A DNA stretch of 64,000 nucleotides from JAJXZJ01 sp050012855 (GCA_050012855.1 JBEKGJ010000022.1:1-64000); one strand, 5' to 3'; counted from the first letter of the stretch, positions 1 to 8,693 are shown. Notes: a model not told the origin generated them from the sequence alone. Made by a program: numbers and translations.

Positions 1-42
1 AAAAGGCAGCCAGCCGTTGGCACAATCCAGCTTGTTAGGCCA
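1..42 (-). repeat. attC-like site, cut by window edge
   Basis: Read on the minus strand, this begins with GCCTAAC (positions 40-34), a good match to the attC R'' box RYYYAAC. It overlaps the stop codon of the zinc-ribbon gene at 35. The following minus-strand bases (CTAACAAGCTGG, then ACGGCTGGCT further on) match the left arm of the complete attC site at 26382. The right arm lies outside the window. This supports reading the neighbouring gene as an integron cassette. Confidence 0.5.
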
Positions 43-421
43 CTGGTGTGCCTGCAAAAGGCGCTTTAAATCCGCACTTGGAACACTGCCAGAGTACCGG
101 ATAGCCTCCCGGTGGCTGACCAAACATGATCGGGTGGTCGGAACACTGTGGGCAATATGGAGTCTTCCCGAAACCGTTGCCTGTGCGTTTCCACAACACA
201 CCCTCAAACTCTCGGAAGGAACCCATGACTGGCTGAGAATTCTTAAGCTGTGTGCGAAGCTGTGCAACCTCCAACTTAAGCTGCGTATTCTCGCGCTCAA
301 GCGCCGCTACCTGCTCCGTGAGCAACGCCGACTTCTTCTCCAACAGGTCAATCACGTCTTTGGACAGACCGGCAGTGGTGGCGAGGCGGATAACTTCTTT
401 TGCAGTGTCAGTGGCGCTCAT
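35..421 (-). CDS. coiled-coil/zinc-ribbon protein (probable gene cassette)
   Basis: A 128-residue protein of unknown function. Residues about 25-62 form a heptad-rich Leu/Glu/Gln segment that looks like a coiled coil. The C-terminal half carries two CxxC pairs (CPQC and CSKC) about 20 residues apart, the usual layout of a small zinc ribbon. There is no signal peptide or membrane segment. The stop codon sits inside an attC-like R'' box, which is typical of integron cassettes. I do not recognise a named family. It could bind nucleic acid or act in protein-protein contacts, but the sequence does not decide this. Confidence 0.75.
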   Translation of the reverse strand: MSATDTAKEVIRLATTAGLSKDVIDLLEKKSALLTEQVAALERENTQLKLEVAQLRTQLKNSQPVMGSFREFEGVLWKRTGNGFGKTPYCPQCSDHPIMFGQPPGGYPVLWQCSKCGFKAPFAGTPVA

Positions 422-901
422 AATGGTGGTGCGAAGTGGCCTACCGGCCAGATTGACGCTCCAGTATCGGGTTCACGCCCGCCATGCGACGCCGCCCACG
501 AAACGCCGTCAACCGAAAAACCAACCATACCACCCGTTGTAGGTGGTTGAGTCATGTAAATAGCCCTAATTCGCGAAGACCCGCCGTGAGAATCGGGCCT
601 GATGGCCTGTTGGGTGTTCCGGCGGGGCATTCCTGGAACTGCGGAGGCCGGGCGCTTCCAAGGAAAGCCAACAGCAGCAGGGCGGGCGGATCGCGCCCGT
701 TGGCTTGGCCGCCACGATCTCCGCTGCCGCTGAATTGCTGAGGCTCCGGAACGAAGCAGGCTTGCCCAACCTTCAAGCTGATCGTGTTCTCTCCACCCGC
801 GTGGGGCTGGTCTGTTATGAATACTCGGGACTGACCCCGCGCGCGTTGCGGACGCCGGTTAAACACTCGACCAACGCCTGCCGGTCGCGTAATCTTGCCG
901 C
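422..901. other. intergenic, no convincing gene
   Basis: About 480 bases in which open frames exist on both strands but none has coding-like composition or a recognisable motif. On the minus strand near 520-545 there is a short hairpin (ACCACC/GGTGGT) upstream of the zinc-ribbon gene. It might belong to that gene's leader or to an older cassette junction. I found no clear GTTRRRY box here. Confidence 0.4.
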
Positions 902-1117
902 GTGAAACATTCGGCAGGCGCACCACGCCTGGCGGCGCCGGTGGCGAAGCGGTGGGCCAAACGACTCGCCGCCGACGTTGACGCCGTGGTGTCCCGCCAT
1001 CCCGAGGCCGATCCAGAAGATGTCCGCCTCACCCTGATTTCCCTGCAATCGCCGCCGCTCGCGCGCCTCAACCGGAGTTTGCGCCGTGGCCGGGGTTTTG
1101 CCGCTTTCCGTAAGTAA
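902..1117 (+). CDS. small basic hypothetical protein
   Basis: A 71-residue Arg/Ala-rich protein with no recognised domain. The middle (about residues 20-52) reads as a helical segment with alternating acidic and hydrophobic residues, and the C-terminus is very basic. It overlaps the start of the broken nucleotidyltransferase by about 30 bases, the spacing of a two-gene unit such as an antitoxin/toxin-like pair. That role is inference only. The frame could be non-coding, so confidence is moderate. Confidence 0.45.
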   Translation: MKHSAGAPRLAAPVAKRWAKRLAADVDAVVSRHPEADPEDVRLTLISLQSPPLARLNRSLRRGRGFAAFRK

Positions 1118-1426
1118 ACTCCGGCTGCTGGAGTCGCTGCTGCGCCATAAAATCCGTTTCCTGGTGGTGGGACTTTCCGCCGCCGCGCTGCAAGGAGCGC
1201 CCGTCGTCACCGAGGACATTGACTTGTGGTTCGAGGATTTGAGCGACCCCCAATTGATGCAAGCGCTCGGCGCCATCGGCGCGGCCTACATTCCGCCGTT
1301 TGGCCACAATCCGCCCATGCTCGGGGGCGCAGGCAGCGAGCCGTTTGCCATTGCCATCCGCATGAATGGAATCCCTTTGCCGACGAATGGAAACGCGCCG
1401 TCCGAATCAAAGTTGGCCCGCTGTAA
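1086..1426 (+). pseudogene. nucleotidyltransferase-family protein, frameshifted and truncated
   Basis: The first 90 or so residues, from a GTG start, look like the N-terminal part of the AbiEii/MNT-like nucleotidyltransferase group: a hydrophobic strand RFLVVGLSAAALQG, then VTEDIDLWFED with the metal-binding D-x-D pattern, then a conserved IPPFGHNPP stretch. Near base 1374 the homologous-looking sequence jumps frame and continues as FADEWKRAVRIKVGPL before a stop at 1424-1426. The second half of a typical member is missing. It is therefore a relic, or a frameshift plus C-terminal loss. What it once acted on cannot be inferred. Confidence 0.55.
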
Positions 1427-1865
1427 ACGGGTCGGTCCCGGGTATCGTGCTTTTGGCGGCTCAGTTCTTGATTTGGGCATGTTGCCATGAACCGGACTGT
1501 ATGGCACAGACATGCCATCCACAGTCGCGGCTGCGAACCACCGGCAGCCAGCCCGGCCGATTCGACGCCTGTCTTGCTGGCTGCCCGCCGCCCGGGCGGG
1601 GAGTTTTCGGCGAGCCGCCGAAAACCACAAGCCGGCGGCGTGTGCTCCCCGACCGCAACGTGTGGCCCCAGGCCGAATGTTACCGCCGCCGACACGGGCG
1701 TCGGCTTCAATCTGCGCATCCCACTCCGCCTCGCACCGGCGGTCCAAGTGGGCCTTCGACTGCCAGATCATAGTTTCAAGTTCCAAGTCTCAAGTTCTCA
1801 GGTTTCGCGTCTTCGCGTCTTCGCTGTTCTCTCTACACCGCGGGGATGGTCCGGACCTTCAACCT
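1427..1865. other. intergenic, decayed sequence with short simple repeats
   Basis: No supported gene. Around 1773-1870 there are short imperfect repeats (AAGTTCCAAGTCTCAAGTTCTC, broken by mismatches, then TTCGCGTCTTCGCGTCTTCGC, and CTTCAACCTTCAACCTT). Similar filler occurs elsewhere in the window at intergenic junctions. The upstream part may hold eroded remains of the nucleotidyltransferase 3' end. Confidence 0.4.
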
Positions 1866-3494
1866 TCAACCTTGGTCAGAGCGCCGGCGCAGCTCGAAGC
1901 GGCGCGTCTTGCCACTCGTGGTCTTGGGAAGCTCGTCCACGAACTCGATCGCGCGCGGGGATTTGTAGGCGGCAATCGCCTGCCGGCAATGGTGCTGGAG
2001 TTCGTTCTTGAGTTCGACGCTGGGACTCGTATTGCCGGCCAGCACCACGTACGCCTTCACGATCTGTCCGCGGATTTCGTCGGGCGCGCCCACCACCGCC
2101 ACGTCCAACACCGCCGCGTGCTCGAGCAGCGCATTCTCCACCTCGGCCGGACCAATCCGGTAGCCGGAACTTTTGATCACATCGTCTTGCCGGCCGATGA
2201 ACCAGAAATAACCCTCGGCATCCCGCACCGCGCGATCGCCGGTCAGATACCACGCGCCGCGGAAACGGCCGGCGGTTTCGGCGGGGTTGCGCCAGTACTC
2301 GCGGAACAGGCCCACCGGACGATGCGGCCGCACGCGCACGGCCACCTCGCCTTCGTGCCCGGCGGGAGCTTCGTGCAACGTTTCATCGAGCAAGTCGAGT
2401 TCGACCCCCGGGGCCGCCTGCCCCATCGAGCCGGGGCGCACCGGCCGGCCGAGCGAACGAAAATTGCCCGTGAGCACGGTGGTCTCGGTCTGACCGTAGG
2501 CCTCATGCAGCCTCAGTCCGGTGGCGTTTTGCCAGCGATTCAGCACCTCCGGATTCAATGGCTCGCCGGCGGTGACACAATGGCGCAGGCGCGGAAATTG
2601 CCAGCGCGCGAGATTCTCGTGCATGATCAGCCGCAAGGCCGTCGGCGGCGCGCACCAGGTGGTGATGGGGAACTGGGCCAGCACATCGAGAGCCACCGAC
2701 GGGCGAAAACGTCCCTGAAATTCGAGCGCGAACACGCATGCGCCCATGTGCCAGGGCCCGAAGAAGCTCGACCACGCCGCCTTGGCCCACCCCAGGTCGG
2801 AGACGTTCCAGTGCACATCGTCCGGCTTCAGGTCGAGCCATAATTCGCCGGTGACCCGGTGTCCCAGACCGTAGCTGGCCTGCGTGTGCATCACCATCTT
2901 GGGGTCGCCGGTGGTGGCACTGGTGAAAAAGAGCATCCCCGGATCGTCGCTGCGCGTCCGCTCGTCGGTGAACTCGGCACTCGCCCGGCGCAGCGCGTCG
3001 TCGAAGTCCAGCCACCCGGGTTGGCCGCCGCCGATCAGGAAGCGGAGACCGTCGAATCCCTCGGTCTTGCCGAGGCCGGCTTCGTTGGTGATCACGGCGC
3101 GCGCGTCGCCGCTGGCCAGCCGGAAGGCCACTTCCCGCGGAGTGAACAGCAGCGTGGCGGGCACGGGGACCGCTCCCAGCCGGATCAGGCCCAGCATCGC
3201 GATCCACCACTCGGGCACGCGCGGCAGCAGCAACAGCACGTGCTCGCCGCGCCGCACGCCGCTGGCACGCAGCACATTCGCCGCCCTCCGGCTCAGCGCC
3301 GCCAGTTCGGCGAACGTGAACCGTCGTTCCTCCAGATTCCGGGCCTGGACACACCACAACGCGGGAGCGTCCGGTCGGGTCCGAACCCAATGATCGAAGA
3401 CATCCGAAGCATAGTTGAAGTAGGTGGGCACGTCGCTGGCGCCCGACACTGCGGTCCGCATTTCCGGCAATGGCTTACCGGCAAAGGCCGCCAA
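1866..3494 (-). CDS. AMP-forming acyl-CoA synthetase (AcsM/medium-chain type)
   Basis: A 542-residue member of the ANL superfamily, which activates a carboxylic acid as acyl-AMP and transfers it to CoA. The ATP-binding motif is FFTSATTGDPKMV at about 189-201. YLTGDRAV with GRQDDVIKSSGYRIGP lies at about 413-447, and the catalytic lysine is in the C-terminal KTTSGKTRR. Full length matches the family (about 540). The layout resembles AcsM-type medium-chain or acetyl-CoA synthetase-like ligases, but the acid substrate cannot be read from sequence. The longest frame starts at a TTG. An ATG 11 codons in (3461) is an equally plausible start. It stands alone with no cotranscribed partner. Confidence 0.9.
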   Translation of the reverse strand: MAAFAGKPLPEMRTAVSGASDVPTYFNYASDVFDHWVRTRPDAPALWCVQARNLEERRFTFAELAALSRRAANVLRASGVRRGEHVLLLLPRVPEWWIAMLGLIRLGAVPVPATLLFTPREVAFRLASGDARAVITNEAGLGKTEGFDGLRFLIGGGQPGWLDFDDALRRASAEFTDERTRSDDPGMLFFTSATTGDPKMVMHTQASYGLGHRVTGELWLDLKPDDVHWNVSDLGWAKAAWSSFFGPWHMGACVFALEFQGRFRPSVALDVLAQFPITTWCAPPTALRLIMHENLARWQFPRLRHCVTAGEPLNPEVLNRWQNATGLRLHEAYGQTETTVLTGNFRSLGRPVRPGSMGQAAPGVELDLLDETLHEAPAGHEGEVAVRVRPHRPVGLFREYWRNPAETAGRFRGAWYLTGDRAVRDAEGYFWFIGRQDDVIKSSGYRIGPAEVENALLEHAAVLDVAVVGAPDEIRGQIVKAYVVLAGNTSPSVELKNELQHHCRQAIAAYKSPRAIEFVDELPKTTSGKTRRFELRRRSDQG

Positions 3495-3604
3495 AGTAAA
3501 GCCAAGTTCCGCACCGGCAGGGTCCTGATTTGGTGAGGCTCTGAGGAGCCGCCTCGCTGGTGGGGCTCCGACGAGCCGAACATCGAGTCATGGTATGCAC
3601 GACG

Positions 3605-4095
3605 GCTCGCGAGGACGCTCCACCAGAGAAGTGCGAGTTTCGAGCTTCGAGTGTCGAATTCGTGAGGGTTCGTGGAATTGGTGTCTCGGCTCGCGGGGAT
3701 GCCCCACCAGTCTCAACTCTCAGCTCACCACGCTCTCAACTTTCCCGCCGGCTGGCGGGGACGCTCCACCGGAAAAGTGCGAGTTTCGAGCTTCGAGTGT
3801 CAAATTCGTGAGGGTTCGTGGAATTGGTGTCTCGGCTCGCGGGGACGCCCCACCAGTCTCAACTCTCAACTCACCACGCTCTCAACTTTCCCGCCGGCTC
3901 GCGGGGACGCTCCAGCAGAGAAGTCCGAGTTTCGAGCTTCGAGTGTCGAATTCGTGAGGGTTCGTGGAATTGGTGTCTCGGCTCGCGGGGACGATCTTCC
4001 CACCGGCCTCAACTCTCAACTCATCACCCTCTCAACTTTCCCGCCGGCTCGCGGGGACGCTCGCCCCACCAGGAAGTCGCCCCACCGGAAAGTCG
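3605..4095. repeat. 146-bp tandem repeat, about 3.3 copies
   Basis: The block beginning GAGTTTCGAGCTTCGAGTG recurs at 3635, 3781 and 3927, exactly 146 bases apart, with few mismatches. A partial fourth unit runs to about 4095. Each unit contains GGCTCGCGGGGACGC and CTCAACTCTCAACTCACCAC-like segments. The GGCTCGCGGGGACGCTC part also occurs at 19186, and an inverted diverged copy of the unit is at about 25340-25420. The array lies between the acyl-CoA ligase and the Uma2 gene. Several frames stay open through it, but the repeat explains them and they are not called as genes. Confidence 0.9.
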
Positions 4096-4097
4096 GA

Positions 4098-4568
4098 TCA
4101 ACCCGCAAACAGCTCCGTCATGGTCACCCGCAACCGCGGCAGCAACCCGTCCTCGAGCGGTTCCTGGCCGGCCAGAATGGTCTTCAACGCCAGACCGTAG
4201 TCGCCGGCGTGATACACCTCCACGTTGTGATAACGCAGGTCCACCATCCAGAGCCGCGGCACATTGAGGTCCTCGTAGAGCGCCTTCTTGCTCACCGTGT
4301 CCGGGCGGTGATCCCCCGGGTTGATCACCTCCGCGGCGAGCCAGAGCCGCCCGGTGCCCGTGTCCACCAGCGCCAGGTCCGGCCGCAGCATCGTGCCGGT
4401 CCGGACCTGAACGATGGTCCGGCGCGGCAGCAGGCGCAGCGTCGTCACGCCGGGAAGGCTCGCCGTCACCCGGGCGTGCAGGCGGTCGCACACCTGTTCG
4501 TGACGCGTGCCCGGCGGCATCCGCAGCCAGACCTCGCCGGCGAGAATTTCCTCGTAAGGATCGCTCAT
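4098..4568 (-). CDS. Uma2-family (DUF820) restriction-endonuclease-fold protein
   Basis: A 156-residue protein with the Uma2 core: LRPDLALVD, then AEVINPGD (the D...E-x-K-like nuclease region, with K only after a gap), then KKALYEDLNVPRLWMVD, the conserved K-x-x-x-Y...G/N-V-x-x-Y/W-W-(L/M)-VD type motif. Uma2 proteins have a PD-(D/E)XK fold and occur in many copies in cyanobacteria and Verrucomicrobia; their substrates are mostly unknown. Length is slightly short for the family (about 180-190), lacking some of the N-terminal strand. It is a single gene next to the tandem repeat. Function beyond the fold is not inferable. Confidence 0.8.
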   Translation of the reverse strand: MSDPYEEILAGEVWLRMPPGTRHEQVCDRLHARVTASLPGVTTLRLLPRRTIVQVRTGTMLRPDLALVDTGTGRLWLAAEVINPGDHRPDTVSKKALYEDLNVPRLWMVDLRYHNVEVYHAGDYGLALKTILAGQEPLEDGLLPRLRVTMTELFAG

Positions 4569-4761
4569 GTCTTAAATCAGACCATTTTCACGAACCCAGC
4601 CTTCGAATCAATCCACCCACCCCGCAACGCAGCCGTCTTCGGCGGCGGGTTCGGGCGGCGTCCCACCGCTCGAACCCGCTCCGGGCGCGACGCCCGGCCA
4701 ACTCGCCGGCGGGACGCCTGCGCTACAGGTTCCGCCGGCCAGACCAACCTGGCCGCGCGCC
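4569..4761. repeat. interspersed GC-rich repeat segment
   Basis: A short intergenic stretch with CCGGGCGCGACGCCCGG and CGCCGGCGGGACGCC palindromic pieces, of the same style as other repeat-derived spacers in the window. No gene is seen. It separates the Uma2 gene from the 3' end of the Gfo/Idh gene. Confidence 0.4.
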
Positions 4762-6135
4762 TCAGAACTTCGCCACTTGCCAGCCGTGGCGATATTTCCG
4801 CCGCAGCAGCCGCTCCGACTCGCGATGGTTGGCGATCCGCATCCGCGCCGAATCCCAGGCCAGTTCCTGGTCGGGCACGCGGATGGCCACCGTGCCGAGG
4901 ATGATCGCCTCCGCCATGGGACCGGTCTGCCCGAAATGCGATTCACACATCGGCCCGCCCAGGCAGGCGTCCGCGAAGTGGTGATAATGGTTCCGGTTCT
5001 CCAGTTTCGGCCGCGGGTAGTTCTTGAATTTCGCTTCCGGCAGGAGTACGGGGGTCGCGCCCAGCGGATTCAACAGCGCGCCTTCGGTGCCCACCAGCAG
5101 GGCGGATTCGGGCGGATAATCCTCCAGCGAATACAGCGCGCGAATGTCCTTCGGCGGGTAATACTCGCCGTCGAACCACTCCAGCGTCAGGGTGGGACCG
5201 TCCACGACTTCCGTGCCCGGGAACGTCCAGGTGATGCGATCACCCTGGGGCCACGTGTCGGCCCGCCGCGCCGCCGACTCCTTCCACGACGCCTGCACCT
5301 CGGCCACGACGGTACCAGCGTGGGTCAAGCCCAGCCCCTTCCAGACGGCGTCGAACACGTGGCAGCCGATGTCGCCGGACCAACCGGTCCCGAAATCCTG
5401 CCAGGCGCGCCATTTGGTCTGGTGGTAAATCTCCGGCGCGTACGGCCGCGCGGGTGCCGTGCCGAGCCACAGGTCCCAGTTCAGGCTGGCCGGCGGTGGC
5501 ACTCCCTCCGCCGGACGCGGTCCCTTGAGCCGGTACGCCTCCACCGCCCCCGGACGATTGGAACACAGGTAGGCGTGCTTGACCTTGCCGATGGCGCCCT
5601 CGCGCAGCCAGCGCACGGTGGTGCGGTCGCCTGCCCCCGACGCCATCTGCGTGCCGAGCTGGGTGATGACGCCCTTGTTGGCCGCGGCGAGGGTCAGGGC
5701 GCGAATCTCGGCCACATCGTGGCAGAGCGGCTTCTGGCAATAGACGTGCTTGCGCCGCTGGATGGCGGAATAGGCAATGGCAAAGTGCGTATGATCCGGC
5801 ACCGCGACGTTGACCGAATCAATCTTGTCACCCTCCTTCGCCAGCAACTCCCGCCAGTCGGCGTAGGTCCGCGCGTGCGGCGCCAGCGCCGCCGCCTTCG
5901 CCAGCAAGTCCGAATCCACGTCACACAAGGCCACGATCTCGACCCGCGGGTGCGTCAAAAAATTGTTGAGGTCGTTCCAACCCATGCCGCCCACGCCGAT
6001 GCAGGCATGGTGCAGCTTGGCGTTGGGCGCCACTGTGCGCGCGCCGGCGCGCAGCAACCACGGGGCGCCAAGCGAAGCGGCGGCGGCGGAAACCAGGAAC
6101 CGACGGCGAGAGAACGACAGATGATTCATAGGCAT
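4762..6135 (-). CDS. Gfo/Idh/MocA-family oxidoreductase, Tat-exported
   Basis: A 457-residue NAD(P)-dependent sugar-type oxidoreductase. The N-terminus carries a twin-arginine signal (SRRRFLVSAA at about 9-18). A Rossmann motif GVGGMGWND follows, then VALCDVD, VPDHTH and the catalytic-region YCQKPL, where the family usually has EKP. The long C-terminal part with CHVFDAVWKGLGL and EWFDGEYYP is typical of the secreted Planctomycetes/Verrucomicrobia subfamily, which is expanded for polysaccharide degradation. The sugar substrate is unknown. It is a single gene, with a paralogue at 19312-20634. Starts at 6135 or 6129 (MNHLSF) are both possible. Confidence 0.9.
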   Translation of the reverse strand: MPMNHLSFSRRRFLVSAAAASLGAPWLLRAGARTVAPNAKLHHACIGVGGMGWNDLNNFLTHPRVEIVALCDVDSDLLAKAAALAPHARTYADWRELLAKEGDKIDSVNVAVPDHTHFAIAYSAIQRRKHVYCQKPLCHDVAEIRALTLAAANKGVITQLGTQMASGAGDRTTVRWLREGAIGKVKHAYLCSNRPGAVEAYRLKGPRPAEGVPPPASLNWDLWLGTAPARPYAPEIYHQTKWRAWQDFGTGWSGDIGCHVFDAVWKGLGLTHAGTVVAEVQASWKESAARRADTWPQGDRITWTFPGTEVVDGPTLTLEWFDGEYYPPKDIRALYSLEDYPPESALLVGTEGALLNPLGATPVLLPEAKFKNYPRPKLENRNHYHHFADACLGGPMCESHFGQTGPMAEAIILGTVAIRVPDQELAWDSARMRIANHRESERLLRRKYRHGWQVAKF

Positions 6136-6283
6136 GGGTTGTTACCCAACGGCGATGAGCAGGCGGTGAACATGGCGTCGTGTTAAGCAACCCACCGCCG
6201 AACTGCAAGCGGGAAGTAACGATTGACCCCCCCGCCGGCCGGGGCGAGAGTCCGTTCGTCCGTACAAAAACGACCTGGTTGCC

Positions 6284-6616
6284 ATGCACGATTCCAACCG
6301 CCCGACCACGCCGACCCCGGCAAGCCTGCCGGCGTTCGGCGCGCTGGCGGGCGCCTCGGTTTCCTGCCTGGCGGGCCTGCTGGTGTGGCCGCTGGGTCTT
6401 CTGGGCGGCGCCGCCGCCGACGCGCCCGGCCCGCTCGCCGCGGCGATGGCGGTAAGCGTCTGCCTCGTTATGGGGCTCGCCGCGCTCGTGCTCCTCGCCG
6501 CCTCATTCCTGGGCGGGCCTCCGGCCTCGCGCCGCCTAGTGCTGACGACCCTGCTGTGCCTGACACCGTTCGCCCTGCTCGCCATGCTCGTGGTTCTGCA
6601 GTTATCCGGTCGTTGA
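6284..6616 (+). CDS. small membrane protein, hypothetical
   Basis: A 110-residue protein with three hydrophobic stretches (about residues 22-44, 48-72 and 83-107) that look like membrane helices, and a Thr/Pro-rich N-terminus. No family is recognised. It lies upstream of the fluoride riboswitch on the same strand but ends about 250 bases before it, so it is probably not controlled by it. The hydrophobic pattern and good start make it more likely real than not. Confidence 0.55.
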   Translation: MHDSNRPTTPTPASLPAFGALAGASVSCLAGLLVWPLGLLGGAAADAPGPLAAAMAVSVCLVMGLAALVLLAASFLGGPPASRRLVLTTLLCLTPFALLAMLVVLQLSGR

Positions 6617-6867
6617 GCCGGCCTATTTTGGGCCGTGTCCGAGTTGGCCCGGCGCGCGGGTCTGCGACTCGCAGCGGATCCGTCAGCAGCCGGGTCTTTC
6701 GACCAAGCCGACGCATTCTGTGCGGCGGACATTGCTGCAACTCACAGAGTCGCGGTTCGGCGACGGCGCGCGGGAATGCGACCACGCAGCCATCGCCAGA
6801 AATCTGAAACTTCTCGGGGAACCCGGGCTTGCATTGGACCGGCGGGCGTCGCTATTGTGCCGCGCGT

Positions 6868-6940
6868 CGGGCAATGGAGTCTGCCATCCCCGTCGCGGGG
6901 AAAACCGCCTGAACCGGATTCAGTGCTAATGACTCCTGCC
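6868..6940 (+). ncRNA. fluoride (crcB) riboswitch 1
   Basis: The sequence shows GGCAATGGAGTCTGCC (6870-6885), a linker hairpin CCCCGTCGCGGGG, AACCGCC, and GCTAATGACTCCTGCC ending at 6940. These match the fluoride aptamer: GGAGT pairs with ACTCC in the conserved stem. Directly downstream GGCGGGAGT (6951-6959) can pair with the aptamer's 3' strand ACTCCTGCC and contains the Shine-Dalgarno-like GGGAG, six bases before the antiporter ATG at 6965. The inferred switch is translational: fluoride binding keeps ACTCC in the aptamer and frees the ribosome site. The downstream antiporter, UspA and enolase genes are classic fluoride-riboswitch targets. Confidence 0.93.
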
Positions 6941-6964
6941 AAGGCTGTTTGGCGGGAGTTGTTT

Positions 6965-8185
6965 ATGATCGAAACCGTCTGGTTTATTGCCGCGTTCTGG
7001 ATGGGGCTGGCGTTCCTGGCCAGCCTGATTTCCATCCGGCTGGGCATTTCGGTGGCGCTGATCGAGATTGGGGTGGGCGTCATCGTGGGCAACCTCCACT
7101 TTGGCCAGTATCATGACCTGCTGCAGACCACGGATTGGACGAACTTCCTGGCGATGCTGGGCAGCGGGGTGCTGACATTCCTGGCGGGCGCAGAGATTGA
7201 CCCGGCTTCGCTGCGGGCCAATCTGCGGGCGAGCCTGAGCATTGGGGTGCTGTCCTTCCTTCTGCCGTTTCTCGGGGTGTGGCTGTTCGCGCAGTTCCTG
7301 CTGGGCTGGCCGCTGCACCAGGCCTGGATTGCCGGGATCGCCCTCTCGACGACGTCCGTGGCGGTGGTGTATGCGGTGATGATCGAAGGGGGGTTGGGCA
7401 GCACGGCGATGGGGAAGACATTGCTGGCGGCCTGCTTCATTACCGACTTCGGCACGGTGCTGGCGCTGGGGGTGTTGTTTGCCGACTTCAAGATGTCGCT
7501 GGTTGTCTTTGTCGCGGTGGCCGCGGTGGTGCTCTGGTTCATGCCGACCTGGACCCAACTGCTCCTCACCCGGCTGGGCGCGACGCGGGTGAGCGAGCCG
7601 GAAGTGAAATTCATCTTCTTTGTCCTGTTTTTTCTGGGCGGCCTGGCTTCGAACGCCAAGAGCGAGGCAGTGCTGCCGGCGTATCTGCTGGGGCTGGTCG
7701 TGGCAGGAGTGTTCTTGCGGGACAAAACGCTGGTGCATCGAATGCGGAGCATTGCCTTCGCCATCTTCACCCCTTTCTATTTCATCAAGGCGGGTTTGTT
7801 TGTGTCGCTGCCGGCGTTGGCATCGGCGGTGGGGGTCATCACGGTCCTGCTGACGTTGAAGATGGCCACCAAGTTCGTTGGCGTGTGGCCGCTGGCGCGG
7901 GTGTTTTACATGCGCTCGGGCGAAGCGACCTACACGGCACTCCTGATGTCAACCGGGTTGACGTTCGGGACGATCTCGGCGTTGTTTGGGTTGCAGCACA
8001 ACATTATCGACCGGCAACAATACTCGGTGCTGGTGACCGTGGTAATTCTAAGCGCGTTCGTGCCGACGCTGGTCGCGCAAAAGTTCTTCCAGCCCACCCT
8101 GCGAACGATGACAGCCTGGGGGCGGCTTTACCAACGCCGGATCAATGGCGGTGTTGAGATCTTCCGGCCGGCAGACGGAAAGTGA
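6965..8185 (+). CDS. cation:proton antiporter (CPA2/Kef-like)
   Basis: A 406-residue integral membrane protein with about 12 helices, beginning MIETVWFIAAFW. It has the FLAGAEIDP motif characteristic of CPA-type Na+/H+ or K+/H+ exchangers, followed by the TSVAVVYAV and FITDFGTVLALG helices of the ion-binding core. There is no C-terminal TrkA-N domain. It is the first gene after fluoride riboswitch 1 and overlaps nothing; the UspA gene follows 7 bases later. Antiporters are known riboswitch-controlled genes, probably helping with acidification or ion balance when HF enters. The start at 6965 was chosen because upstream ATGs fall inside the aptamer. Confidence 0.88.
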   Translation: MIETVWFIAAFWMGLAFLASLISIRLGISVALIEIGVGVIVGNLHFGQYHDLLQTTDWTNFLAMLGSGVLTFLAGAEIDPASLRANLRASLSIGVLSFLLPFLGVWLFAQFLLGWPLHQAWIAGIALSTTSVAVVYAVMIEGGLGSTAMGKTLLAACFITDFGTVLALGVLFADFKMSLVVFVAVAAVVLWFMPTWTQLLLTRLGATRVSEPEVKFIFFVLFFLGGLASNAKSEAVLPAYLLGLVVAGVFLRDKTLVHRMRSIAFAIFTPFYFIKAGLFVSLPALASAVGVITVLLTLKMATKFVGVWPLARVFYMRSGEATYTALLMSTGLTFGTISALFGLQHNIIDRQQYSVLVTVVILSAFVPTLVAQKFFQPTLRTMTAWGRLYQRRINGGVEIFRPADGK

Positions 8186-8192
8186 GGAAGCC

Positions 8193-8672
8193 ATGCTACC
8201 GATGTTTCATAAAATCCTGGTTGGTTACGACGGGTCGAAGGGCGGGAGAGCCGCCCTCGAACGCGCCGCGGTGGCGGCGAAGCACTACAACGCCCAACTG
8301 ACGGCCCTGTGGGTGCGCGAACCGCTGCCGCGCCACTCGGATTTGCCGGGGGAGAGCGAGGGCGAACAGGAGGGGGCCGATGAGTATTTCCAAGCGCGGC
8401 AAAGGGAAGTCGCCGAAATGGCGGCGCAGAACGGGATTGCCATCCGCTGCGAGACCCGCCGCGGTCATCCGGCCAAGACCATGGTCAGCTTTGCCCGGGA
8501 GGGAAACTTTGACCTGATTGTGATCGGGCACAGCGATCACTCCGAATTATGGGGCCGGCTGCTGGGCGACACGGCCGACCGGGTGAGCGACCACGCGCAT
8601 TGCAGCGTGCTCATCATCAAACAGCCTGAACCATCTTCCGGCGTGAACACAAAAGCCGGTGAACGCCAGTAA
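8193..8672 (+). CDS. universal stress protein, UspA family
   Basis: A 159-residue Usp-fold protein. It starts FHKILVGYDGSKGG and ends with the ATP-binding-type motif: IGHSDHSELWGRLLGD, then a SVLIIK strand, with the G-x2-G-x9-G-S pattern only partly kept (IGHS...GRLLGD). The start has a GAGGAAG ribosome site. It lies between antiporter and enolase in the first fluoride operon; UspA genes are known from other fluoride regulons. The molecular role is unknown. It most likely binds a nucleotide and modulates the antiporter or a stress response (inference from operon position). Confidence 0.88.
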   Translation: MLPMFHKILVGYDGSKGGRAALERAAVAAKHYNAQLTALWVREPLPRHSDLPGESEGEQEGADEYFQARQREVAEMAAQNGIAIRCETRRGHPAKTMVSFAREGNFDLIVIGHSDHSELWGRLLGDTADRVSDHAHCSVLIIKQPEPSSGVNTKAGERQ

Positions 8673-8693
8673 CCAGAAACACACACCTGAATC

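Noticed and set aside
1512..2843. A 443-codon open frame on the plus strand
   Set aside because: Antisense to the acyl-CoA ligase, which has full motifs.
3605..4095. Possible CRISPR array
   Set aside because: The units are 146 bases long and directly adjacent with no unique spacers, and no cas gene is nearby.
4777..6186. A 469-codon open frame on the plus strand
   Set aside because: It mirrors the Gfo/Idh gene on the minus strand and shows only GC-driven Arg/Pro/Val composition.
6635..6964. An N-terminal extension of the antiporter
   Set aside because: The extended frame reads through the fluoride riboswitch and has no membrane or export character.
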